A DNA stretch of 16,062 nucleotides from Oscillospiraceae bacterium. Its GTDB lineage: Bacteria > Bacillota > Clostridia > Oscillospirales > Acutalibacteraceae. The translations under genes were made by a program, and so were the position numbers. The notes beneath the pieces are model-generated. The model saw nothing but the letters and a program-made list of their open reading frames with translations. It did no database searches and had not been told where the DNA came from. This document shows, piece after piece, positions 1 through 6,166 of the stretch (positions are counted from its first letter, which is position 1; each line of letters starts with the position of its first letter). The DNA lies in contig SVOX01000019.1 in assembly GCA_015066165.1 (NCBI GenBank), positions 1 to 16,062 of the forward strand, written 5' to 3'.

Positions 1-826
1 AAAGGTTGAAGAAGATATGCCGCTTGAAAACAATATGCTTTCCCATACCATTGAAAACGCACAAAAGAAAAAGGAAGGCATGAACTTTGCCATTCGTAAA
101 AACGTTCTTCAATATGACGACGTTATGAACAAGCAGCGTGAACTCATCTACTCGCAACGTGCAAAGGTGCTTGACGGAGAAGAAATTAAAAATACAATTC
201 TTCGTATGATTGACGATACAATTGATTCTTATTGTCAAATTTTCCTTGCAGACCCCACCGTTCACGATAATTGGGACGTAAAGGGACTTCGTGAACATTT
301 CTTGGGCTGGATAACCACACCCGAAGATTTACGTTTTACTACCGAAGAACTTGCCGATACTTCACGTGAAGAAGTGGCTGAATCTCTTAAAGAAAAGGCA
401 CGTAAAATTTACGAAATGCGTGAAAAAGAGTTTGGCAGCGAACTTATGCGTGAAATTGAGCGTGTAATGTTGCTTCGAAGCGTTGACACCAACTGGATGG
501 ACCATATCGACGCTATGGACCAACTCCGCCAAGGCATAGGCCTTCGTGCTTACGGTCAGCACGACCCTGTTATTGAATATCGCAACGACAGTTACGATAT
601 GTTTGAAGCAATGAATAATTCTATTCGTGAACAAACCGCTAAACTTGTTTTATCGGTCAGAGTTAAAAAGGATGAAGAAGTTAAGCGTGAAAAGGTTGCA
701 AAAGAAACTTCAACCGGCGACAAACCGCTAACCGTTAAAGGTAAGGGCGCCGTTGGTAAAAATGCTCCTTGCCCTTGCGGCAGCGGTAAAAAATATAAAC
801 GCTGTTGCGGAAAAGACATTGACTAA
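1..826 (+). CDS. secA: Protein translocase subunit SecA, C-terminal part (5' end outside window)
   Basis: This is the last 274 residues of SecA, the ATPase motor that pushes preproteins through the SecYEG channel at the membrane. The frame is open from base 2, so the gene begins upstream of the window. Recognisable parts are the block around NFAIRKNVLQYDDVMNKQRE, the helical wing and scaffold region with RSVDTNWMDHIDAMDQLRQG, a Lys/Glu-rich linker, and a C-terminal zinc motif CPCGSGKKYKRCC (CxC-x8-CC), which in the family binds zinc and SecB or ribosomes. The end looks intact and is followed by a strong terminator. The gene is transcribed toward dnaA. The prfB gene that often follows secA is absent; a restriction-modification operon sits there instead. 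The identification is secure. Confidence 0.97.
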   Translation, partial: KVEEDMPLENNMLSHTIENAQKKKEGMNFAIRKNVLQYDDVMNKQRELIYSQRAKVLDGEEIKNTILRMIDDTIDSYCQIFLADPTVHDNWDVKGLREHFLGWITTPEDLRFTTEELADTSREEVAESLKEKARKIYEMREKEFGSELMREIERVMLLRSVDTNWMDHIDAMDQLRQGIGLRAYGQHDPVIEYRNDSYDMFEAMNNSIREQTAKLVLSVRVKKDEEVKREKVAKETSTGDKPLTVKGKGAVGKNAPCPCGSGKKYKRCCGKDID

Positions 827-860
827 TTGCGTCTCTCGCAACGATATAAATGCGGAATTG

Positions 861-892
861 CCCCGATGAGAAAAATCTCATCGGGGTTTTAT
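861..892 (+). terminator. Rho-independent terminator after secA
   Basis: A perfect 10-bp stem, CCCCGATGAG (861-870) paired with CTCATCGGGG (877-886), encloses the 6-base loop AAAAAT and is followed by TTTTATT. It lies 35 bases after the secA stop and before the promoter of the next operon, so it should insulate the restriction genes from secA transcription. A weaker TTGCG/CGCAA hairpin at 827-841 lacks a T-run. Confidence 0.93.
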
Positions 893-916
893 TATAAACA
901 ATATTGCATTTTTGTA

Positions 917-945
917 TTGCTTTTATTCCAGTTTTAGAATATAAT
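917..945 (+). promoter_or_regulatory. Probable sigma-A promoter of the restriction-modification operon
   Basis: The -35-like TTGCTT (917-922) and a perfect -10 TATAAT (940-945) are 17 bases apart. They lie after the secA terminator and 25 bases before the start of the methylase gene. A direct repeat of TATTGC (902-907 and 915-920) overlaps the -35, and the inverted repeat TATTC-8-GAATA (924-928/937-941) lies between the two hexamers. Either could be an operator for the helix-turn-helix domain of the downstream methylase, but that is inference. Confidence 0.7.
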
Positions 946-970
946 AATACATTATAAGGAGTGATTCGAA

Positions 971-2044
971 GTGTTTGCATATATGACCGCAAGTGAAGCA
1001 GCCGAAAAATGGAATATTTCTCACAGAAGAGTCCTAACTTTATGTAAAGAAAACCGAATAACAGACGCTGCAACCCTTGGCAAGATGTGGATTATTCCTA
1101 TCAATGCTCAAAAGCCGGAAGATGCACGTAGCCGTAGATATATTGATAACGAAGAAAAAGTTGTTAAACCCTTTTTGAAATGGGCAGGCGGTAAAGGTCA
1201 GCTTTTAAAAGAAATCGAGCATTATTATCCTTTTGCTAAGGGTAACATTACAAAATATGCAGAACCTTTTGTTGGTGGCGGTGCAGTTTTGTTTGATATT
1301 CTTAGTAAATACAATTTAAAAGAGGTTTATATAAGCGATATAAATGCCGAACTCATCAATTCTTATCGTATTATTCGTGATGACATTGATGCGTTGATAA
1401 AAATGCTTTACACAATGCAAAGCGAATTTATCCCGTTGGATACTGTTAGCCGAAAGAGTTATTACAATGAAAAGCGTGAGCGTTTCAATTATTTAAAGGT
1501 TAACGGCAACGATAATATAAACATTGAAAAAGCCGCTTTAATGATTTTCTTAAACAAAACCTGTTTTAATGGGTTGTTCCGTGTAAATAAAAAAGGTTTC
1601 TTCAATGTTCCTATGGGAGCATATAAGAATCCCATGATTTGCGATGAAAAAAATCTTCGTGCGGTGTCGGAAAAATTGCAGAATGTTACTATTGTTTGTG
1701 GCGATTATAGAGAGTCAGCAGACTTTATTGATGAAAATACTTTTGTATATTTCGATCCGCCTTACAGACCAATAACTGATACAGCAAGTTTTACTGCATA
1801 TACCGAGAATTTGTTTAATGATGAAGAACAAATTGAACTTGCTCGTTTCGTGGATGATATGCACAAGAAAGGCGCTAAGATTGTAATTAGTAATTCCGAC
1901 CCCAAGAACTCAAATACCGAAGACAATTTCTTTGACAATATTTACTCTGCTCATAAAATCAAACGAGTAGAAGCAACGCGTATGATTAACTGTAACAGCG
2001 AAGCAAGAGGAAAAATTAAAGAATTGCTTATTAGCAATTTTTAG
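971..2044 (+). CDS. Helix-turn-helix domain fused to a Dam/DpnM-type DNA adenine N6-methyltransferase
   Basis: This 357-residue protein should methylate adenine, probably in GATC, to protect host DNA from the adjacent endonuclease. Residues 5-50 resemble the small MerR/excisionase-type helix-turn-helix (TASEAAEKWNISHRRV, then a wing LGKMWIIP). From about residue 65 it is an alpha-class D12 methylase: motif I region FLKWAGGKGQ (68-77), FVGGGA (100-105), the Dam-like target-recognition block NKTCFNGLFRVNKKGFFNVP (195-214), and catalytic DPPY (262-265). Canonical DpnM/Dam proteins are about 270-285 residues, so the extra N-terminus is a real addition. The GTG start at 971 has AAGGAGTGA upstream at good spacing; the ATG at 983 (Met5) is the alternative. 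It is the first gene of the operon. GATC specificity is inferred from the family and from the DpnII-type partner. The N-terminal domain may regulate the operon, which is not shown. Confidence 0.92.
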   Translation: MFAYMTASEAAEKWNISHRRVLTLCKENRITDAATLGKMWIIPINAQKPEDARSRRYIDNEEKVVKPFLKWAGGKGQLLKEIEHYYPFAKGNITKYAEPFVGGGAVLFDILSKYNLKEVYISDINAELINSYRIIRDDIDALIKMLYTMQSEFIPLDTVSRKSYYNEKRERFNYLKVNGNDNINIEKAALMIFLNKTCFNGLFRVNKKGFFNVPMGAYKNPMICDEKNLRAVSEKLQNVTIVCGDYRESADFIDENTFVYFDPPYRPITDTASFTAYTENLFNDEEQIELARFVDDMHKKGAKIVISNSDPKNSNTEDNFFDNIYSAHKIKRVEATRMINCNSEARGKIKELLISNF

Positions 2045-2055
2045 GAGGAAATAAA

Positions 2056-2328
2056 ATGGTAAATTGTCAACACTGTGGAAAGCCACTGAATATATCCCAG
2101 CACACCGCCGATGGGATGTATAAATCCTGTCCTCGTTGTTCCGTAAAAGATGGAGAAGAGCATATATTTTTTCCATATCCTGATTCTTTTGGTGAAACCA
2201 CAAAAAGGAGTAGTGATAATCATCCTGAAGGTCCTCAAAGTTGGTGCTATCCTCATAGATTTGATAAAAACGCACCTGTTACGCCAGGTGGAATTCAATG
2301 CAGTGAAATTGATAGGAGGAATCGTTAG
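2056..2328 (+). CDS. Small zinc-ribbon protein of unknown function inside the restriction operon
   Basis: This 90-residue protein lies between the Dam-type methylase and the DpnII-type nuclease. I do not recognise the family. A zinc ribbon is visible: C4xxC7 (NCQHCGKP) and C25xxC28 (SCPRCSV). After it comes a segment with FFPYPDSFGETTKRSSDNHP (39-57 region), a CxxH pair (C64, H67) and C82, which could form a second metal site. No transmembrane segment is seen. It has a strong AGGAGG site that overlaps the methylase stop (2043-2048), and its own stop overlaps the nuclease GTG start by one base, so it is translationally coupled and a real gene rather than a shadow. Possible roles are a controller protein, a subunit or modulator of the nuclease, or a DNA-binding accessory factor. 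None can be chosen from the sequence. Confidence 0.85.
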   Translation: MVNCQHCGKPLNISQHTADGMYKSCPRCSVKDGEEHIFFPYPDSFGETTKRSSDNHPEGPQSWCYPHRFDKNAPVTPGGIQCSEIDRRNR

Positions 2329-3188
2329 TGAATAGAGATTTTAACGAGTGGTTATTAGGTTTTCGTGATAGTATAGCTACATGGAAATATTATACTGATT
2401 TTGAAAAGGTCTATCAGAATGTCGAAAAAATAAAAGATGAATTAAATATTTTAAATGGGCTAATTGGCAAAAAGGAAATAGAAGATGAATTTAGGAGAAT
2501 CGTTAATAAATATCCTGATGTATTAAAGGTTGTGCCTATTCTTATTGCGAAAAGAGAATCGGAAATTAAAATCACCGATTCTAAGAAAAATTACGTATTC
2601 AATTTCAAAAAAACCAATTATTCAATAGATGAGTATGTTGTGTTTATGAAAAACACAGGACTGTTTGATTTATTGCAAAATCATATTATTCATTCTTTGA
2701 TTGACTATGTCATGGGTGTTGAAGTAGGAATGGATACGAATGGTCGAAAAAATCGCACAGGCGATGCCATGGAAGATTTGGTTGATAGTTACATAACGAA
2801 TGCCGGTTTTAAAGAAGGCGATAATTATTTCAAGCAATTTGCAGCAAGTGAAATAACACAAAAATGGGGTCTTGATTTATCTGAAATATCTAATAAAGGA
2901 AAAAGTGAAAAGATTTTCGATTTTGTTGTTAAAACTCCAAACATGATTTATGGTGTTGAAACAAACTTTTATGGTAGTGGCGGAAGCAAATTAAACGAGA
3001 CAGCAAGAAGCTATAAGACTATTGCTTTAGAATCTAAAAACATACAAGGTTTTACATTTGTTTGGTTTACAGATGGCAAGGGGTGGGCAAGTGCTCGAAA
3101 TAACCTTGAAGAAACTTTTGATGTTATGGAACACATCTATAACATTAAAGATTTAGAAAATGGAATAATTAGTGAGGTTTTTAAGTGA
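2328..3188 (+). CDS. DpnII/MboI-family type II restriction endonuclease (GATC)
   Basis: This 286-residue protein is recognisable as a DpnII/MboI-type endonuclease, which cuts unmethylated GATC. Its length matches the family (about 280-290). The conserved block VGMDTNGRKNRTGDAMEDLV (133-152) is typical. The likely active site is D198 (KIFDFVVKTP) with E211-x-N213 in YGVETNFYGSGGSKLNETAR, a PD-(D/E)xK-like D...ExN arrangement; assigning exact catalytic residues is inference from this pattern. No frameshift or missing block is seen, so it should be active. The GTG start at 2328 has AGGAGGA seven bases upstream and overlaps the zinc-ribbon stop by one base. The gene also overlaps the next methylase at its end, so nuclease and second methylase synthesis are probably coupled. 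Strong expression of the upstream methylase would protect the host first. Confidence 0.93.
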   Translation: MNRDFNEWLLGFRDSIATWKYYTDFEKVYQNVEKIKDELNILNGLIGKKEIEDEFRRIVNKYPDVLKVVPILIAKRESEIKITDSKKNYVFNFKKTNYSIDEYVVFMKNTGLFDLLQNHIIHSLIDYVMGVEVGMDTNGRKNRTGDAMEDLVDSYITNAGFKEGDNYFKQFAASEITQKWGLDLSEISNKGKSEKIFDFVVKTPNMIYGVETNFYGSGGSKLNETARSYKTIALESKNIQGFTFVWFTDGKGWASARNNLEETFDVMEHIYNIKDLENGIISEVFK

Positions 3189-3934
3189 TGGCAAAGAAAA
3201 TCACTAAATGGGAACCTGATGATTTTCAACTAGAGATGACTACCCATTGGTCGTTCCCTAAACGTGGAGATTGGGCAACACATGATGCAAAGTGGCGTGG
3301 TAATTGGTCTCCATATATTCCGAGAAATATTTTACTCAGATATTCAAATGAAAACGATTTAGTCCTTGACCAATTTGCAGGTGGAGGAACAACGCTTGTA
3401 GAAGCCAAACTTCTCAACCGAAATATTATCGGTGTAGATGTTAATAATGTTGCACTTATTCGTTGTAGAGAAAAAACAGATTTTGAACATGAAAGCGCAA
3501 ATGGTAAGGTGTATCTTCATAAAGGTGATGCGAGAAACCTTGATTTCGTTCCGGATAATAGCATCGACTTAATTTGCACTCATCCTCCATATGCGGATAT
3601 CATTCAATATAGCGAGGATATACCTGAAGATTTATCATTGCTAAAAATTAAGGATTTCCTTGAGGAAATGAAAAAGGTTGCATCGGAAAGCTACCGTGTT
3701 CTAAAAAAAGATAAATTTTGTGCGGTTCTCATGGGAGACACTCGAAAAAAAGGACACATGATTCCCTTGTCTTTTGATGTTATGAAGATCTTTGAAGATA
3801 CAGGGTTTAAACTAAAAGAATTAATTATCAAAGAACAGCATAACTGTAAAGCAACAGGATATTGGAAAACAAATAGTATAAAATATAATTTCTTACTTAT
3901 AGCACACGAGTATCTTTTTGTGTTTAAAAAATAA
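3185..3934 (+). CDS. Second DNA amino-methyltransferase (N6-adenine or N4-cytosine), DpnA-like position but different class
   Basis: This is a 249-residue S-adenosylmethionine-dependent DNA methyltransferase. Motif order is X (WSPYIPRNILLRYS, 41-54), I (LDQFAGGGTTLVEAK, 61-75), acidic residue D85 in GVDVN, GDAR (114-117), then motif IV THPPY (132-136). His replaces the usual D/N/S before PPY. The later block GDTRKKGHMIPLSFDV (184-199) belongs to the same family pattern. DpnII-type operons often carry a second methylase (DpnA) that protects single-stranded or hemimethylated DNA, and this gene may play that part, but its X-I-IV order is not that of DpnA as I know it. The start is either GTG 3185 (4-base overlap with the nuclease, GAGGT six bases upstream) or ATG 3188 (1-base overlap). 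It ends in the bidirectional terminator. GATC specificity is inferred only from context. Confidence 0.88.
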   Translation: MMAKKITKWEPDDFQLEMTTHWSFPKRGDWATHDAKWRGNWSPYIPRNILLRYSNENDLVLDQFAGGGTTLVEAKLLNRNIIGVDVNNVALIRCREKTDFEHESANGKVYLHKGDARNLDFVPDNSIDLICTHPPYADIIQYSEDIPEDLSLLKIKDFLEEMKKVASESYRVLKKDKFCAVLMGDTRKKGHMIPLSFDVMKIFEDTGFKLKELIIKEQHNCKATGYWKTNSIKYNFLLIAHEYLFVFKK

Positions 3935-3966
3935 AAAAGGATAGCAATTTTTTGCTATCCTTTTTT
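3933..3966. terminator. Bidirectional terminator between convergent operons
   Basis: A perfect stem GGATAGCAA (3939-3947)/TTGCTATCC (3952-3960) with the loop TTTT is flanked by A6 on the left and T6 on the right, so it works on either strand. It overlaps the stop codon of the second methylase on the + strand and the stop codon of the 58-residue membrane protein gene on the - strand. It therefore closes both the restriction operon and the sporulation operon. Confidence 0.92.
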
Positions 3967-4141
3967 ATATGCTAAAATCAAAAATTTTAATTTTTCCGTC
4001 TTCAAATTCTATGGCTTTTCTATACTCGCCAAAGCCGATTTGGCGTATTCCGCTATATGCTTTACAAATTCCTATAAACCCCCATAAAAAACAGTTTATT
4101 ACAACTAAAATTACAAAGGTTTTTCTTAATATTTGTTTCAT
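3965..4141 (-). CDS. Small membrane protein of unknown function downstream of spoIIP
   Basis: This is a 58-residue reading frame just downstream of spoIIP on the same strand. It begins MKQILRKTFVILVVINCFLW: a short basic N-terminus followed by one hydrophobic segment (about residues 8-27), then a soluble tail containing IRQIGFGEYRKAIEF and ending DGKIKIFDFSI. The topology suggests a single-pass protein with about 30 residues outside the membrane, or a signal-anchor. The start has AAGGAG a few bases upstream (AAGGAGAAAAAATG), and the gap from the spoIIP stop is only 9 bases, so it is almost certainly co-transcribed with spoIIP. Its stop lies in the shared terminator. I do not recognise the family. 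A role in sporulation, such as a partner of SpoIIP at the engulfing membrane, is inferred from position only. Confidence 0.78.
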   Translation of the reverse strand: MKQILRKTFVILVVINCFLWGFIGICKAYSGIRQIGFGEYRKAIEFEDGKIKIFDFSI

Positions 4142-4150
4142 TTTTTCTCC

Positions 4151-5185
4151 TTATTTTAAGGTTTCTAACGTTTTTATTAAAGCATTTGCCACAAGTTCTG
4201 CCGAATACTCGGCTTCGGCCATAGTGTTGGCTTCGGTTCCAACTTCCAAAAGCATTGAGCCGGTTGTTAAGTTTTGGTTATATTTTGCGGTTCGAAGCAA
4301 CAAAGGCCTTGCAAGAGTTGGATAGTTTAGTTCTAATTTTTGTTGAAATTTTACTGCAAGAGATAAATTTTTCTCCCAATTTGGATACTCGTTTGTGCTG
4401 CTGTTACTACCCATCACAAGCATAACCTGTGCGGCGTTTTTTCCCTTAATTTTTGTCACTAATTTTGCTTTTTTGCCGTCTTGCGTGACCGAATCTCTGT
4501 GAAGGTCTATAACAACCTTTATACTTGGATATTTCTTTAAATATGCACTAACTGTTTGAGCACTTCTGCCGTAACTTCCGGTATATTCGGGGTAGTCGTG
4601 TTTTGTTTTGTCGTGCAAGGTTTTTATACCGCTTTTATTTAATTTTTCGGTTATAATTTTACCTATTTTAACCATATTTTTACCGTTATCGGTCGAGCGG
4701 GGTTTATCTTCTTCGGTGTAATAATCTGCCTGTTGTTGCATATAACTTTCGGTTGTGTGGGTGTGCATTATAAGCACCTGCGGTTCGGTTGATTTTTCAA
4801 TTTTAAATGTTGATTTTTGGTTGAGTAAATTCTTTATATTTATGCTTTTTTCACAAGAATTTTTCAAATAAACCGAATCATAACTGCTTGAAGCATTATA
4901 AGGCGAAATATACTTTGTTACTATTTTACCTTTTACCGCTTTTGCCGATACCTGTGCGGTTTCTTCGGGTTGTTTGGAAGACGTGTTTTGTGTCTTTTTT
5001 TCTTGGCTTTCTGCTTTTTCTACTTTTATTTCTTCACTCTTTTCACTCTCGTTAGAAATGATGTCGGTGAATGTCGTGTTGTTTTTATATATAATATTGG
5101 CAGAACCTTTAAAAAAATAACAAAAAAAGAAAATTGTAAGCAAATAACAAACCACAAGTCTTGCTATAGCGTATAATCTTTGCAT
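4151..5185 (-). CDS. spoIIP: Stage II sporulation protein P, septal peptidoglycan hydrolase
   Basis: SpoIIP is an amidase/endopeptidase that, with SpoIID and SpoIIM, thins septal peptidoglycan and drives engulfment of the forespore. It is made in the mother cell. The protein has an N-terminal transmembrane segment (about residues 7-25), a Ser/Glu/Lys-rich linker to about residue 90, then the catalytic domain. This contains the zinc-binding LIMHTHTTESYM near residue 140, the conserved VVIDLHRDSV around 225-233, and the C-terminal LLEVGTEANT whose Glu is expected at the active site. I prefer the ATG at 5185 because GGGTGA lies six bases before it; an in-frame GTG at 5194 would add three residues. 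The gene follows gpr by about 40 bases and is followed by the 58-residue membrane protein gene. The gpr-spoIIP pairing is common in spore formers. Confidence 0.95.
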   Translation of the reverse strand: MQRLYAIARLVVCYLLTIFFFCYFFKGSANIIYKNNTTFTDIISNESEKSEEIKVEKAESQEKKTQNTSSKQPEETAQVSAKAVKGKIVTKYISPYNASSSYDSVYLKNSCEKSINIKNLLNQKSTFKIEKSTEPQVLIMHTHTTESYMQQQADYYTEEDKPRSTDNGKNMVKIGKIITEKLNKSGIKTLHDKTKHDYPEYTGSYGRSAQTVSAYLKKYPSIKVVIDLHRDSVTQDGKKAKLVTKIKGKNAAQVMLVMGSNSSTNEYPNWEKNLSLAVKFQQKLELNYPTLARPLLLRTAKYNQNLTTGSMLLEVGTEANTMAEAEYSAELVANALIKTLETLK

Positions 5186-5225
5186 TTTCTTCACCCAAAA
5201 GAATTTTATGCAAGGTTCTCTTTTT

Positions 5226-6053
5226 TTAGACCAAATTTAATACTATTTCTCGGTCAATATCAGGTTGTAAAAATACGTTAAGAGCGGTAGAAATTGCTTG
5301 AGTAATATTTTCTGAAAGGAGGTCGGCATCTTTTGGGGTTACCAAAAGTTCACTTGCTTGTGTTTTTTCATTTTTTGTTAGTTCTTTTGCAATAACTTTT
5401 GCTTCAATTACTGTTGGAACACCAATTGCAACCGTGGGGATTTTTAGTGTTTCATAACTTAATTCTTTTCGGTTATTTTTTACTCCCGAACCCGGCGAAA
5501 TTCCGCTGTCACAAAGTTGTATAACCGAAAATAAATTCTCTATTTTACTGGCACAAAGCGCATCAATTACAATCACGCAATCGGGTTTTATTTTTTCCAC
5601 CATTGCCGAAATAATTTCACTCGTTTCTACCCCCGTTTTTCCTAAAACCGAGGGCGAAATTACCGAAACAGATTTCATTTTTTCGAAACCGTCAAGTTTC
5701 GAAAATTCTTCTTTAATATGCCTTGTTGCCAATATTTTTGAAGCAATATTAGGTCCTATATTATCGCTTGTTATTTCTCGGTTACCAAGCCCCGCAACAA
5801 GCACCTTTTCCCTTTTTTTTGGCAACAATTTTTCAAGGCAGAAAACAAGTGCTTTTTCTATTTCAGAATAGTCGGGCAAAAGAGATATATTTCCCACTTT
5901 TAAAGTGGCGTATTTACCCTTTCTTTTACCGTATATATTATCTTCTTCCAAGTTTGAAAAAACCACACCTATTCTTCCAAAATTTTTGTGTTGTGTGCGG
6001 CTTTTTTGAGCGGGTTTTTCAAACTCTATTGCAAGGTCGGTTCTGTTTTCCAA
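5226..6053 (-). CDS. gpr: Germination protease GPR
   Basis: GPR degrades small acid-soluble spore proteins (SASPs) when the spore germinates. It is made as a zymogen in the forespore. The hallmark RTDLAIE lies at residues 4-10, KGKYATL at 45-51, VAGLGNREITSDNIGP (86-101) carries D97, and IVIDALCASKIE carries D164. These two Asp residues match the catalytic pair of this aspartic-protease family. DSGISPGSGV and KELSYETLKIPTVAIGVPTV are further conserved blocks. At 275 residues it is shorter than the roughly 370-residue Bacillus protein. It lacks most of a prosegment and a segment before LLVTPKD (237-241). The start is a TTG at 6053 with GGGGGAT just upstream; stops in the same frame exclude a longer protein with a standard start. 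The gene diverges from dnaA, which is an unusual neighbour. Confidence 0.95.
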   Translation of the reverse strand: MENRTDLAIEFEKPAQKSRTQHKNFGRIGVVFSNLEEDNIYGKRKGKYATLKVGNISLLPDYSEIEKALVFCLEKLLPKKREKVLVAGLGNREITSDNIGPNIASKILATRHIKEEFSKLDGFEKMKSVSVISPSVLGKTGVETSEIISAMVEKIKPDCVIVIDALCASKIENLFSVIQLCDSGISPGSGVKNNRKELSYETLKIPTVAIGVPTVIEAKVIAKELTKNEKTQASELLVTPKDADLLSENITQAISTALNVFLQPDIDREIVLNLV

Positions 6054-6080
6054 AATTATCCCCCATTTTTATTAAAAAAG

Positions 6081-6109
6081 TTGCAAAACTTCTTATAATA
6101 TGATATACT
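6081..6109 (+). promoter_or_regulatory. Probable sigma-A promoter of dnaA with extended -10
   Basis: TTGCAA (6081-6086) is followed after 17 bases by TATACT (6104-6109), preceded by TG at 6101-6102, which makes an extended -10 (TGaTATACT). Transcription would begin near 6115, about 50 bases before the dnaA ATG. The 113-base gpr-dnaA gap is extremely AT-rich and shows no convincing DnaA box, so DnaA autoregulation through boxes here is not supported. Confidence 0.68.
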
Positions 6110-6125
6110 AATATAGATATATTAT
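6096..6125 (-). promoter_or_regulatory. Candidate sigma-G-type promoter of gpr
   Basis: On the - strand, CATATTA (6102-6096) fits the forespore sigma-G -10 pattern CATAnTA. Seventeen bases upstream lies ATAATA (6125-6120), a 4-of-6 match to the -35 pattern TGnATA. gpr is a sigma-G gene in Bacillus. The site interleaves with the dnaA promoter. The surrounding DNA is nearly pure A/T, so a chance match is quite possible. Confidence 0.32.
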
Positions 6126-6166
6126 ATTATAGGCAAAAAATAGTTAAATATTGAGGTGATTTTATA

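Noticed and set aside
827..970. Insertion-site repeats or a mobile-element boundary at the left edge of the restriction operon
   Set aside because: I looked for direct or inverted repeats shared between this stretch and the right edge near 3935-3970 and found none; no transposase or integrase is present.
735..1073. 112-residue - strand frame spanning the secA end and the restriction promoter
   Set aside because: It runs through the secA terminator and the promoter region and overlaps two real genes; no domain or ribosome site is visible.
2041..2335. Alternative frames (both strands) over the zinc-ribbon gene
   Set aside because: The frame at 2056-2328 has an AGGAGG site, paired CxxC motifs and a 1-base overlap with the next gene; the alternatives have none of these.
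3969..4325. 118-residue + strand frame opposite spoIIP and the small membrane protein gene
   Set aside because: No ribosome site; it begins in the terminator T-run and is antisense to two genes with better support.
5768..6103. 111-residue + strand frame antisense to gpr
   Set aside because: Its composition (Phe/Leu-rich) is that of the complement of the gpr coding sequence, which carries clear catalytic motifs.
6054..6166. oriC in the gpr-dnaA gap
   Set aside because: No DnaA-box-like 9-mer with one or fewer mismatches is visible there; the gap is fully occupied by promoter-like sequences and the dnaA ribosome site.
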